Positions 8,114 to 16,544 of a stretch of DNA of 64,000 nt are shown piece after piece; position 1 is the first letter of the stretch; each line of letters begins with the position of its first letter. The DNA lies in assembly GCF_020866905.1 (NCBI RefSeq), contig NZ_JAIVCC010000001.1, positions 91,148-155,147 on the forward strand. Direction: 5' to 3'. The translations under genes were made by a program, and so were the position numbers. This DNA comes from Salinimicrobium sediminilitoris (GTDB lineage: Bacteria; Bacteroidota; Bacteroidia; Flavobacteriales; Flavobacteriaceae). The notes below the pieces were generated by a model. That model was not told the origin of the DNA, did not search any database, and saw only the letters and a list, made by a program, of their open reading frames with translations.

Positions 8114-9607
8114 ATGGCCAAACCTACTTTTACTGCTCACAAGATGCTCTTTTTAAATACCCTGGCATTCACAATTTGTTTTGCTGCCTGGATGTTCAAT
8201 GGTGTTACGGTTACCTTTTTAGTGGATAATGGAGCTTACGATTGGGATTCGGTGCAAATTGGGTGGCTGCTTGGAATTCCGGTCCTTACAGGAGCGATTT
8301 TTCGGCTTCCTGTTGGAATCCTGACCGATAAGTACGGTGGAAAATGGGTATTTGGTGGTTTATTAATTTTGAGTGCTATTCCTATGTTCCTATTGAGTTA
8401 TGCTGATTCTTTTTGGGAATTTGCCCTGTACAGTTTTGGTTATGGTCTTACGGGAGCGGGATTTGCAGTTGGAATAGCTTACACTTCAGTTTGGTATGAT
8501 AAGGATTGGCAGGGAAGGGCTCTGGGGATCTTTGGAGCCGGAAATGCCGGTGCTGCTCTAACTACCCTTTTTGCCCCAACGATTTTACAAAATCTTACCA
8601 ATAATGGAGCAGACATCGATAATTGGAGAATGCTTCCAGTGATCTATTCTGTAGTACTCATTTTAATGGCTGTAGTATTTGTTGTCTTTGCTCAAAATAA
8701 GAAGCCCGACACGCAACGTACAATGAAAAAATTGCTGAAGCCTTTAGGAAATATACGGGTGTGGAGATTTGGGTTGTATTATTTTCTTGTTTTCGGATGT
8801 TTTGTTGCCTTTTCGCAATGGCTGATGCCTTACTACGTGAATGTTTATTATTTGCCCCTGGTTACTGCAGGTATATTAGCTGCCGCTTTTAGTTTTCCAT
8901 CGGGGGTTATTAGGGCCCTAGGAGGATGGATGTCCGATAAATGGGGTGCTCGTAAGGTGATGTACTGGGTACTCGGTTCTTCCCTGGTCATAAGTTTTCT
9001 ACTTATTTTCCCGAAAATGGAGATATATTCACCCGGCAATGGAATAATGGCAAAACAGGCGGGGGAAGTGACTCAGGTTAGTGAAAATAAAATAATCGCT
9101 GGAGAGGTAGAATATAATCTTATTCCGAGAAATGAAACTGATTTTGAAGAAACTAATAGAGATTTTGTATTTCCGAAAAAAGAGACTTGGCAAGAACCGG
9201 TAGTATCAGAGGGGCAGCAGATACAAAAAAAGGAGCTTCTTGCAAGTGGAGAAACAAAGATATTCTTCCAGGCGAATGTCTGGGTCTTTACAATTTTGGT
9301 CATACTTCTCGGGAGTGTTTGGGGTATAGGAAAAGCTGCAGTTTATAAGCATATACCAGAATATTTTCCCGATGAAGTAGGTGTTGTTGGAGGAATGGTA
9401 GGTGTTCTTGGTGGTTTAGGCGGATTTTTCTGTCCCATAATTTTCGGTTATCTGCTGGACGGAACTGGCCTCTGGACCAGTGGCTGGATGTTCACTTTAT
9501 TTATCTCGGCTATTTGCCTGTGGTGGATGCATCGGACTATACAGAAGATGATGCATAAGGAACAACCGAAATTAATGCGCCAGATTGAATCGAAAGAAAA
9601 AAATTAA
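8114..9607 (+). CDS. narK: Nitrate/nitrite transporter, NarK1-type MFS, with periplasmic insert
   Basis: This 12-helix MFS transporter of 497 aa is likely a nitrate/proton symporter. The nitrate-signature region is visible around residues 110-155 (SFGYGLTGAGFAVGIAYTS, then RALGIFGAGNAGAA), and an MFS motif A repeat occurs as GWMSDKWGARK near residue 275. Compared with typical NarK proteins (about 430-460 aa) there is an extra hydrophilic stretch of about 80 residues (303-382) between predicted helices 9 and 10, a periplasmic loop in MFS topology. It contains VVSEGQQIQKKELLASG, which resembles a barrel-sandwich/lipoyl-type hairpin. The gene is first in a two-gene operon under the FNR-like site, with the second transporter 20 bp downstream. 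Confidence 0.88.
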   Translation: MAKPTFTAHKMLFLNTLAFTICFAAWMFNGVTVTFLVDNGAYDWDSVQIGWLLGIPVLTGAIFRLPVGILTDKYGGKWVFGGLLILSAIPMFLLSYADSFWEFALYSFGYGLTGAGFAVGIAYTSVWYDKDWQGRALGIFGAGNAGAALTTLFAPTILQNLTNNGADIDNWRMLPVIYSVVLILMAVVFVVFAQNKKPDTQRTMKKLLKPLGNIRVWRFGLYYFLVFGCFVAFSQWLMPYYVNVYYLPLVTAGILAAAFSFPSGVIRALGGWMSDKWGARKVMYWVLGSSLVISFLLIFPKMEIYSPGNGIMAKQAGEVTQVSENKIIAGEVEYNLIPRNETDFEETNRDFVFPKKETWQEPVVSEGQQIQKKELLASGETKIFFQANVWVFTILVILLGSVWGIGKAAVYKHIPEYFPDEVGVVGGMVGVLGGLGGFFCPIIFGYLLDGTGLWTSGWMFTLFISAICLWWMHRTIQKMMHKEQPKLMRQIESKEKN

Positions 9608-9627
9608 GTGGATTAAATATAAATGTT

Positions 9628-11223
9628 ATGAAGACCAACTTAGAGGAATGGAATGTTGAAGATCCGGTTTTTTGGGAGCAAAAAGGTAAAAAAATAGCTT
9701 ATAGGAACCTGTGGCTTTCAATTCCCGCTCTGTTGCTTTCTTTCGCGGTGTGGATGATGTGGAGTATTATCACCACCAAAATGAAAGAATTCAATTTTCA
9801 TTTTGGAATGATCACCCCCGGGATGTCCGAAGAAATGGTGAAAGAACAATTGGCGGTTATAAACAATTTATACTACACTTTACCTGCCATTGCCGGGCTT
9901 GCCGGTGCCACCTTAAGAATTCCCAATTCTTTTCTAATAGCATTGGGGGGAGGTCGAAATGTTGTGTTTACTACAACTGCGCTTTTGCTGATTCCGGCCT
10001 TTGGGGTAGGATTCGCCTTGGCAGATCAAAGTACTCCCTATATCACCTTTGCTGTACTCGCTCTATTATCCGGATTTGGGGGTGGGAATTTTGCATCTTC
10101 CATGAGCAACATCAGTTATTTTTTCCCGAAGAGAATGCAGGGAACATCCCTCGGTCTTAATGCAGGAATAGGAAATTTGGGAGTAGGGATCATGCAAAAA
10201 ATGATTCCTTTCGTCATAGGTATCTTTCTATTTTCAGCTGTCGGGAGCGGGGGCGATGTAGTGGAAAATGAACCTTTGGCAGGATTACAAAATGCAGGCT
10301 GGATATGGATTCCTATTGTTATAGCAGCGGTTGCCGCATATTTTGGAATGAATAATGTAGTCACTGGTACTCCGAAGCTTCCGAGCACAGTTCAGGGTAT
10401 TGCCAAAACACTTTTTATGGTGGGTATAGGCCTTTTAGCTGCCGCTTTAGGGTCTTATTTATTGGTAGGGTTGGAGGTCAACATGTGGATAGTACTTCCT
10501 GTGGTGGTTATTCTTACGTTACTATTGATGAAATATCTAAGCCCAAAGGATATTAAACAGAGTCTTGATAAACAGTTTTCCATACTTTCAGACAAGCACA
10601 ACTGGATCATGACAATTATTTATACCATGACCTTTGGTTCTTTCATTGGATTTTCTGCGGCATTTCCAAAACTTTGTCAGGATATATTTGTTTATACCGA
10701 TCCGGCTAATCCACAATATACAAATCCCAATGCACCAGATTTCTTAACCTGGGTTTTTATTGGACCTATGCTTGGAGCCTTGGTTCGACCTGTGGGAGGT
10801 TGGTTGTCAGATAAAGTAAACAGTGGTTCAAGAGTCACTACTTACAGCACAATAATAACTGTAATAGCTACTATGGCGGTAGCGTATTTCGTGGTACAGG
10901 CCCGGGAAAGTGTTACTCCTGAAGCTTACTGGTGGCCTTTCTTTGCTTGTTTTATGGTGTTATTCGTAACTACAGGAATTGGAAATGGTTCCACTTTCAG
11001 GAGTATACCTTATATCTTCAGCAAGGAGAAAGCCGGGCCCGTTTTAGGATGGACATCGGCAATTGCAGCCTACGGGGCATTTATTATTCCGCAGGTATTT
11101 GGAGAACAGATTCAAATGGGAACCCCCGAATTTGCCCTTTATGGGTTTGGAGTGTACTATTTAATTTGTTTGGGACTAAACTGGTGGTATTATGACAGAC
11201 CGAATTCCGGTATTAACTGTTAG
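9628..11223 (+). CDS. narK: Nitrate/nitrite transporter, NarK2-type MFS
   Basis: This is a second MFS nitrate/nitrite transporter of 531 aa, divergent from the upstream one. It has a hydrophilic N-terminal stretch of about 30 residues, then the NarK2 signatures: TLPAIAGLAGATLRIPNSF near residue 80 and the nitrate signature FGGGNFASSMSNISYFFP near residue 150. A second half carries RPVGGWLSDKV. A NarK1 plus NarK2 pair, separate or fused, is a known arrangement in denitrifiers: type 1 imports nitrate with protons and type 2 exchanges nitrate for nitrite. Tandem placement here suggests the same division of labour. The transcript ends at a strong intrinsic terminator just after the gene. Confidence 0.88.
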   Translation: MKTNLEEWNVEDPVFWEQKGKKIAYRNLWLSIPALLLSFAVWMMWSIITTKMKEFNFHFGMITPGMSEEMVKEQLAVINNLYYTLPAIAGLAGATLRIPNSFLIALGGGRNVVFTTTALLLIPAFGVGFALADQSTPYITFAVLALLSGFGGGNFASSMSNISYFFPKRMQGTSLGLNAGIGNLGVGIMQKMIPFVIGIFLFSAVGSGGDVVENEPLAGLQNAGWIWIPIVIAAVAAYFGMNNVVTGTPKLPSTVQGIAKTLFMVGIGLLAAALGSYLLVGLEVNMWIVLPVVVILTLLLMKYLSPKDIKQSLDKQFSILSDKHNWIMTIIYTMTFGSFIGFSAAFPKLCQDIFVYTDPANPQYTNPNAPDFLTWVFIGPMLGALVRPVGGWLSDKVNSGSRVTTYSTIITVIATMAVAYFVVQARESVTPEAYWWPFFACFMVLFVTTGIGNGSTFRSIPYIFSKEKAGPVLGWTSAIAAYGAFIIPQVFGEQIQMGTPEFALYGFGVYYLICLGLNWWYYDRPNSGINC

Positions 11224-11246
11224 TACCTTGGTTTGAGAAAGCAGAA

Positions 11247-11290
11247 AACACCTCTCCATTTTTAGTGGAGGGGTGTTTATTTTTTTTTTG
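11247..11290 (+). terminator. Rho-independent terminator after the two narK genes
   Basis: A 12-bp stem AACACCTCTCCA / TGGAGGGGTGTT (one G-T wobble) with a 7-nt loop is followed by TATTTTTTTTTT. It separates the transporter operon from the reductase operon, which has its own promoter. Confidence 0.9.
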
Positions 11291-11398
11291 AATTTAAGCT
11301 GCACCTGAAATAATTCAGGTGATGACTAAAAATTAAAAAAAATTTTAGTCGAACGTTTCTAGACGAATAGTCTTTGTTCTATACCTGTTTTACAGCTT

Positions 11399-11446
11399 AA
11401 ATATGATATTCATCATATTTTTTCCCTAAGTTGATATACATCTTTG
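11399..11446 (+). promoter_or_regulatory. CRP/FNR-family operator plus promoter of the nitrate reductase operon
   Basis: A perfect 9-bp inverted repeat AAATATGAT-ATTC-ATCATATTT (11399-11420) shares the TGAT-N4-ATCA core with the site at 8035. The nearest -7-like box is CATCTTTG (11439-11446), one mismatch from TAnnTTTG. Operator-to-box centre distance is 33 bp, identical to the narK promoter. The weak -7 boxes fit activator-dependent promoters. The regulator itself is not encoded in this window. Confidence 0.65.
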
Positions 11447-11453
11447 CCCGCCA

Positions 11454-11530
11454 CCGATTTCAGGTATAGAAATCATCGGGAGAAGAAAATGTTCATTCAT
11501 AATTTAGACTTGGTTTAAATTAACTTCTCC
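11454..11530 (+). promoter_or_regulatory. Possible structured 5' leader of the nitrate reductase operon
   Basis: The predicted transcript has a leader of about 160 nt. It can form CCGAT (11454-11458) with ATCGG (11475-11479) enclosing TTC/GAA, directly abutting a perfect GGAGAAG (11479-11485) to CTTCTCC (11524-11530) pairing. The two helices share G11479, so they would compete by one base pair or stack. I recognise no known riboswitch class, and a molybdenum-cofactor or nitrate-responsive element is only speculation. The rest of the 11291-11610 gap holds the operator and an A/T-rich inverted repeat (GACTAAAA / TTTTAGTC). Confidence 0.3.
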
Positions 11531-11610
11531 GAGACTCAAAGATCACCTCAATTACGGTAAAATTTTTATTTTAGGGAAACTTCAAAATTTAAGATTAAAG
11601 AATCCGTGAT

Positions 11611-12666
11611 ATGTACAGACTATTTAAAACTTTAAATAAAGTAGCCTTAATTAAGGCCACCATCGCAGCAGTTCTGACAGTTGTACTGGTGCTTATAGGT
11701 TCTCGGAATCTTCAGAATTTTGATCCGGCACTAATCGCGTATTTGATCGGTACCGTATTTGCCATTTTTGGAGTTGCATATCGCTATTCCGTTTGGATTC
11801 AGCGACCACCCACCAGGTTGTACTGGCGCAGAAGTATGCAGTTTCTTTTCAGTAAATATTTTTTTCCTTATTTGTGGCGCTCCACAAAATTATTTTTTAA
11901 AAACATCCTTGCACAGAGATTTATAGCTCATCGCAGCAGGACGCGGTGGGTAGGTCATTTCATGCTCGCAACCGGATGTTTGTTAGCTTTTGCCATTACA
12001 ATTCCTCTTACTTTTGGTTGGATACATTTTGTGCTCAAGCCAGGAGACGACACGACGTATTATGCCCTGTTATTCGGTTTTGAAGCAGGATCTTTTCAAT
12101 TAGGTTCGCCTCTCGCATTTATTGCCTTTCATGGTCTTGTGTGGTGTTCTGTTTTAGTTACTATCGGGGCTATAATAATGATGAAAAGAAGGTTTACTGA
12201 TGGTGGTCTTATTGCTACACAAACTCTTGAAAATGACTGGCTGCCGTTGATTCTTTTAATAGCCATCTCTGTGACAGGACTTGGCATTTCTTATGATTAC
12301 ACTTTTCTTGAAGGGAAAACCTATCAGTTCATGGCTGTGACACATGCCATTACAGTTATTCTGTTCTTGGTGTGGCTACCCTTCGGAAAGTTTTTCCATA
12401 TCTACCAGCGGCTTGCTCAGCTGGGGGCAAATCTTTATAAAACTGAAGGTACCCGACGTGGAATGGCAGTTTGTCCCCATACAGAGAAGGAATTTGCCAC
12501 TCAAACTCACGTAAAAGATTTAAAATACGTCACAAAAGAATTAGGATTTAACTACGATAAAGCGGACGGTTCCAATCATTTGGATCTAAGTCCTGAAGGA
12601 AAAAGATCGGCTTTGGCTAAAGCCCATTTAAAAGCAAGAAATGAAGCCGGAAAATTATTCGGTTAA
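11611..12666 (+). CDS. NarI/DsrM-like cytochrome b membrane subunit
   Basis: This inner-membrane protein of 351 aa has about six hydrophobic helices and a soluble C-terminal tail of about 90 residues. Histidines fall in the pattern of di-heme b quinol oxidoreductases: RTRWVGHFMLATGC (about residue 115), AFHGLVW (about 173), and MAVTHAITVILF followed by KFFH (about 250-268). The last spacing resembles the paired heme ligands of NarI/DsrM/HmeC proteins. It is first in the reductase operon, so it probably takes electrons from menaquinol and passes them to the ferredoxin subunit. The soluble tail with CPHTEKEF contains one Cys and no known motif. Confidence 0.72.
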   Translation: MYRLFKTLNKVALIKATIAAVLTVVLVLIGSRNLQNFDPALIAYLIGTVFAIFGVAYRYSVWIQRPPTRLYWRRSMQFLFSKYFFPYLWRSTKLFFKNILAQRFIAHRSRTRWVGHFMLATGCLLAFAITIPLTFGWIHFVLKPGDDTTYYALLFGFEAGSFQLGSPLAFIAFHGLVWCSVLVTIGAIIMMKRRFTDGGLIATQTLENDWLPLILLIAISVTGLGISYDYTFLEGKTYQFMAVTHAITVILFLVWLPFGKFFHIYQRLAQLGANLYKTEGTRRGMAVCPHTEKEFATQTHVKDLKYVTKELGFNYDKADGSNHLDLSPEGKRSALAKAHLKARNEAGKLFG

Positions 12667-12687
12667 ATAATTTGATAAGAAGATACC

Positions 12688-14946
12688 ATGGCAAAACTTC
12701 CGGTTTCTATCGATAAGATTATAGAGGATTTTGGACCTCACAAAGCATATGCCCCACAAACGGGATTCCAGGGAAATAAGGAGCCTGACAAACTGGTGAA
12801 AACCCACTGCTGTTACTGCGGAATGCAATGCGGCATAAAGCTGAAGGTTAAAGATAATAAGATCGCAGGCTTTGAACCTTGGGAAGAATTTCCTTTTAAC
12901 GAAGGACGCTTATGTCCTAAGGGAGTAATGCGTTATATGCAGAATAATCACCCCGACAGGTTAATGGATCCTATAGAACGTGTAGAAGGGAAAGGTTATA
13001 AACCTGTGGATTGGGATTACGCGATGTCTCGCACGGTTAATGAAATAAAAAGGATTCAGGAAAAATATGGGAAAGATGCATTTGCAATGCTTTCCGGTGT
13101 ATCTCTTACCAATGAAAAAAGCTACATGATAGGGAAATTTGCCCGTGTAGCCTTAAAAACTGCAAACCTGGATTATAACGGCCGACTGTGTATGGTTAGT
13201 GCCGGGGGAGGAAATAAAAAAGCATTTGGACTGGACAGAATTTCGAACAGCTGGGCCGACCTTAAACATGCAGAAGTAATTTTAGTTGCAGGAGCCAATA
13301 TAAGTGAAACTTTCCCTACCCTTACTCATTACGTGTGGCAGGCAAGGGATAACGGCGCCAAGTTGATCGTAGTTGACCCGCGAATGATTCCGTTAGCCCG
13401 TACAGCCGATCTGCATCTTCCTATAAGACCAGGAGGCGATTCTGCACTTTTTGGAGCTATACTCAAGATCATGGTAGATAATGACTGGCTGGATCACGAC
13501 TTTATAGATAATTACACTTCTGGATTCCAGGAAACTATAGATGCGGTAAAGGATTACGATCTGGATTGGGCAGAAGAGCATACGGGAATATCAAAAGATC
13601 TCATCTACCAGGCTGCCGAAATGTGGGGGAAAGCCAACACAAGTTTCCTGTTACATGCTCGTGGAATTGAACACCATACAAAAGGTGTGGAAAATGTTCT
13701 TAGCTGTATAAATATAGTTCTGGCATCCGGTAGAATTGGACGCCCTTATTGCGGCTACGGAACCATCACGGGACAAGGCAACGGACAGGGAGGACGTGAA
13801 CACGGTCATAAATGTGATCAACTCCCGGGAAACCGTGACATTACCAATCCTGAACACAGGAAATATATTTCTGAAGTATGGGGGATCAATGAACCAGATA
13901 TGCCCGGAAAAGGCCTTACTGCCTACGAGCAAATTGAAGCCATACATCGGGGTGAAATTAAAGGCTTGATCTCAATTTGTTTTAATCCGCTGGTATCTCT
14001 GCCGAACAATAATTTTGTGCGGGAAGCCTTGGAAAAACTGGAGTTCTACGTAAATATTGATACATTCCTCAGTGAAACTGCCAGGCATGCAGATATCGTT
14101 CTTGCCGGTTCCTTGCATGAGGAGGAAGAAGGTACTGTGACTACAGCCGAAGGACGAGTAGTGAAAATTAATGAAGCAATAAAACCTCCCGGAAATACAA
14201 GGAGGGATGGAGAGATCCTTATGGAACTCGCCGATAGATTAGGGGAAGGTGATAAGTTTAACTTTGCCACCAGCGAGGATATCTTCAATGAACTTAGAGT
14301 AGCCTCTAAAGGTGGTACCGCTGATTACTACGGAATTACTTATAAGAAGGTAGTCGATAATTACGGAGTTTTCTGGCCATGTAAGAGTTTGGATCACCCT
14401 GGAACGCCACGCCTATGGGAAGATAAGAAATTTGAAACACCTGACGGAAAGGCACATTTTAATCCGGTAAAGTACAGACCGGCTTCCGAAATGCCAAATA
14501 AAGAATATCCTGTTGTACTTACTACAGGCCGGGTAGTATCCCAGTATTTAAGTGGAACTTCAACCCGAAGAATAGGAAAACTAATAGACCAATATCCAGA
14601 ACCTTTACTGGAAATCCATCCAAAACTGGCCTATCAGTATGGAATTGAAAATCATGATTTGATCACGGTCAAAACACGTAGAGGGGAAGCACAATTTCCT
14701 GCACATGTGGTAGAGACAATTCGGGAGGATACCGTTTTCATTCCTTATCACTGGGGAGGAAAAGCTTCCGCTAATCAACTGACTATTGATAACCTGGATC
14801 CTACTTCTAAAATTCCGGAGTATAAGGTCTGTGCTTGTCAATTGGTTAAGACCGGGAAAAAAGGATCTGTGGAAAGAACGGAAACAGCTTATCAAAGCTG
14901 GACCACAGAAGATAAATCAAGAACCAGAACTCAAGATCAGGAATAA
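12688..14946 (+). CDS. Molybdopterin oxidoreductase, NasC/NapA-like nitrate reductase catalytic subunit
   Basis: This Mo-bisMGD enzyme of 752 aa has an N-terminal [4Fe-4S] motif, HCCYCGMQC...GRLCPKG (residues about 40-78). The probable Mo-ligating Cys lies in [11 protein letters not shown] (about residue 170), matching the RLCMSSA pattern of NasC/NapA rather than the SeCys/Cys motif of formate dehydrogenases. GPNI-type cofactor contacts are present ([22 protein letters not shown]), and a C-terminal cofactor-binding domain starts near residue 610 ([16 protein letters not shown]). No Tat signal is visible, so it should act in the cytoplasm. The partners encoded beside it, a cytochrome b, a multicluster ferredoxin and a Tat-exported Rieske protein, are not the usual Nas, Nap or Nar sets. 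The nitrate assignment rests on the Mo-Cys motif and on the two NarK genes. Confidence 0.82.
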   Translation: MAKLPVSIDKIIEDFGPHKAYAPQTGFQGNKEPDKLVKTHCCYCGMQCGIKLKVKDNKIAGFEPWEEFPFNEGRLCPKGVMRYMQNNHPDRLMDPIERVEGKGYKPVDWDYAMSRTVNEIKRIQEKYGKDAFAMLSGVSLTNEKSYMIGKFARVALKTANLDYNGRLCMVSAGGGNKKAFGLDRISNSWADLKHAEVILVAGANISETFPTLTHYVWQARDNGAKLIVVDPRMIPLARTADLHLPIRPGGDSALFGAILKIMVDNDWLDHDFIDNYTSGFQETIDAVKDYDLDWAEEHTGISKDLIYQAAEMWGKANTSFLLHARGIEHHTKGVENVLSCINIVLASGRIGRPYCGYGTITGQGNGQGGREHGHKCDQLPGNRDITNPEHRKYISEVWGINEPDMPGKGLTAYEQIEAIHRGEIKGLISICFNPLVSLPNNNFVREALEKLEFYVNIDTFLSETARHADIVLAGSLHEEEEGTVTTAEGRVVKINEAIKPPGNTRRDGEILMELADRLGEGDKFNFATSEDIFNELRVASKGGTADYYGITYKKVVDNYGVFWPCKSLDHPGTPRLWEDKKFETPDGKAHFNPVKYRPASEMPNKEYPVVLTTGRVVSQYLSGTSTRRIGKLIDQYPEPLLEIHPKLAYQYGIENHDLITVKTRRGEAQFPAHVVETIREDTVFIPYHWGGKASANQLTIDNLDPTSKIPEYKVCACQLVKTGKKGSVERTETAYQSWTTEDKSRTRTQDQE

Positions 14947-14995
14947 AAGAAAATAAGATAAGAATAGAGAAGTTTAATAACCTAAAAACCAAATT

Positions 14996-15565
14996 ATGCC
15001 GGTAACAAATTATGACCAGGAAATGGCCTTTTTCGTAGACATGCAACGCTGTATAGGTTGCCAGGCCTGCGTAATGGCCTGTGCTGAATGTGAAACGAAT
15101 GGCCAGGAAAGTATGATCCACGTGAACTATGTTGACAGGAAGAAAAGTCCCCAGACCACGGTTCAGGTGTGTATGCACTGTGAAGATCCAACCTGCGCCA
15201 ATGTTTGTCCGGCAGATGCTATTCATCAGGATGAATTTGGAGTAGTACATTCCGCTAATACTTCCAGATGTATAGGATGTTCAAATTGTGTCCTGGCATG
15301 TCCTTTTGGAGTTCCCAAAAAAATGGAAGAAGCTGAATTGATGATGAAATGTAATTTATGTTACGACAGGACTAGTGCAGGCAAAAAGCCAATGTGTGCA
15401 ACAGTTTGCCCAAGTCAAGCCCTTTACTACGGCACAAGGGAAGAAATAGCAAGAATGAGACCCGATAGTGAACCTGTAAACTCATTTTTCTTTGGTCAGC
15501 AGGAAGTAAATACAAAGGTTAATATTATGATGCCCAAAGGCACAAACTCTTTACTCATACCTTAA
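14996..15565 (+). CDS. 4Fe-4S ferredoxin electron-transfer subunit (NrfC/DmsB-like, four clusters)
   Basis: This protein of 189 aa has sixteen cysteines in four groups: [35 protein letters not shown] and CNLCYDR...CATVC. This is the architecture of NrfC, DmsB, PsrB and NarH-type subunits, which relay electrons between a membrane cytochrome b and a molybdopterin catalytic subunit. No signal peptide is present, which agrees with the cytoplasmic catalytic subunit. It lies 49 bp downstream of the catalytic gene and 13 bp upstream of the Rieske gene, so it is in the same operon. The C-terminal 25 residues are low in cysteine and end in an unremarkable hydrophobic tail. Confidence 0.9.
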   Translation: MPVTNYDQEMAFFVDMQRCIGCQACVMACAECETNGQESMIHVNYVDRKKSPQTTVQVCMHCEDPTCANVCPADAIHQDEFGVVHSANTSRCIGCSNCVLACPFGVPKKMEEAELMMKCNLCYDRTSAGKKPMCATVCPSQALYYGTREEIARMRPDSEPVNSFFFGQQEVNTKVNIMMPKGTNSLLIP

Positions 15566-15578
15566 ATAAAAAAGAGCA

Positions 15579-16094
15579 ATGTCAAAAGAAGATCCCGGTA
15601 AAGAACCAAGCTGGAAAGCAGATTTTCCTATAGAAAGCAAACGGGCTACACACGTCAGTCGGAGGGAATTCGCGAAATTCCTTGGACTCCTTTCTGGTGC
15701 TTTCGCATTAAGCAACGGCTTTATAGTAATAAAGGCAATGGCTTTTCCTTCGGAAAAACTGGAAGGTGAACATTTTGTTGCGAATGCAGCTGAAGTTCCG
15801 GTAGGAGAAATGGTTCAGTTTGAGATTAGTGGTGAAAAGACCATTCCTTATATCCTAATCCATCTGGAGGAAAATGAATGGAGGGCTTTCGAGCAAAAAT
15901 GTACTCACCTCACCTGTGCAGTGAGATACAGGAAAACTGAAAATAAAATTGAATGCCCCTGTCACAATGGTTGGTTTAGTGCAGATACCGGAGAGGTCTT
16001 ACAAGGACCTCCTCCAAGACCATTACCACAACTGGATGTAGTAGTAAAAGAAGGAAAAGTTTATGTTAGAGAAAGAGAACGCGAAAACGTATAA
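15579..16094 (+). CDS. Rieske [2Fe-2S] protein with twin-arginine signal anchor
   Basis: This protein of 171 aa begins with a hydrophilic stretch and a Tat motif, SRREFAKFLG (about residue 27), followed by a hydrophobic segment LLSGAFALSNGFIV with no clear cleavage site. It is probably exported folded and anchored. Cluster ligands are seen as CTH (about residue 108) and CPCH (about residue 125), with the usual disulfide-type cysteine in CTHLTC. The length suits a QcrA-like Rieske domain. Inclusion of an exported Rieske protein in an operon with a cytoplasmic molybdoenzyme is unusual and suggests a bc-type quinol electron entry on the periplasmic side. Confidence 0.87.
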   Translation: MSKEDPGKEPSWKADFPIESKRATHVSRREFAKFLGLLSGAFALSNGFIVIKAMAFPSEKLEGEHFVANAAEVPVGEMVQFEISGEKTIPYILIHLEENEWRAFEQKCTHLTCAVRYRKTENKIECPCHNGWFSADTGEVLQGPPPRPLPQLDVVVKEGKVYVRERERENV

Positions 16095-16096
16095 AT

Positions 16097-16387
16097 ATGA
16101 GTAACTTCAGAAGGTCACAGAACGAGGCCCATCCCAACAAGACAAATACGATCTTAACGGGAATTATCCTGTTGCAGATCCTATTTGTAAGCATGCAGAT
16201 ATGGCTGTTATTTGGAGCATTGAACAATGCTCTTGAAGAGAATTTCGGCTTTGCCCTTACCACATTTATAGGCTCTCTTATTATGGCGATAGCTTCAATT
16301 TGGCTGCTGAAGTATCTACCTGAGCCTATCAGAAAAGACGGGCCTAAAAAGCCCCAGGTAACTGCAAGCAATCAACCAAAAAATTAA
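16097..16387 (+). CDS. Small membrane protein of the nitrate reductase operon (96 aa)
   Basis: This two-helix membrane protein has hydrophobic segments at residues about 20-42 and 52-70, a short basic N-terminus and a lysine/proline-rich cytoplasmic tail. It starts two bases after the Rieske stop, so it is translationally coupled and probably part of the same membrane complex, perhaps anchoring or stabilising the Rieske protein. I know of similar short proteins beside Rieske genes in other Bacteroidota but cannot assign a named family with certainty. It has no histidine pairs that would bind heme. Confidence 0.7.
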   Translation: MSNFRRSQNEAHPNKTNTILTGIILLQILFVSMQIWLLFGALNNALEENFGFALTTFIGSLIMAIASIWLLKYLPEPIRKDGPKKPQVTASNQPKN

Positions 16388-16544
16388 GCTGATCGGATTT
16401 GAGATACCGAGATTAATTCAAAGGTTTTTAGGGGAAAAACAGAATTTTTATCAAAGAGATCTCATGCGCACAGAATCTTCTAAAAATGAGGTTCTTAATA
16501 CCAGAAAAATCTAATTATATATCTTTCACTCTCAATATTTTCTA

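Noticed and set aside
12688-14946. Formate dehydrogenase alpha subunit
   Set aside because: The Mo-ligand segment reads GRLCMVSA, as in NasC/NapA, not the CxxVCHGPS pattern of formate dehydrogenases, and two NarK genes lie upstream.
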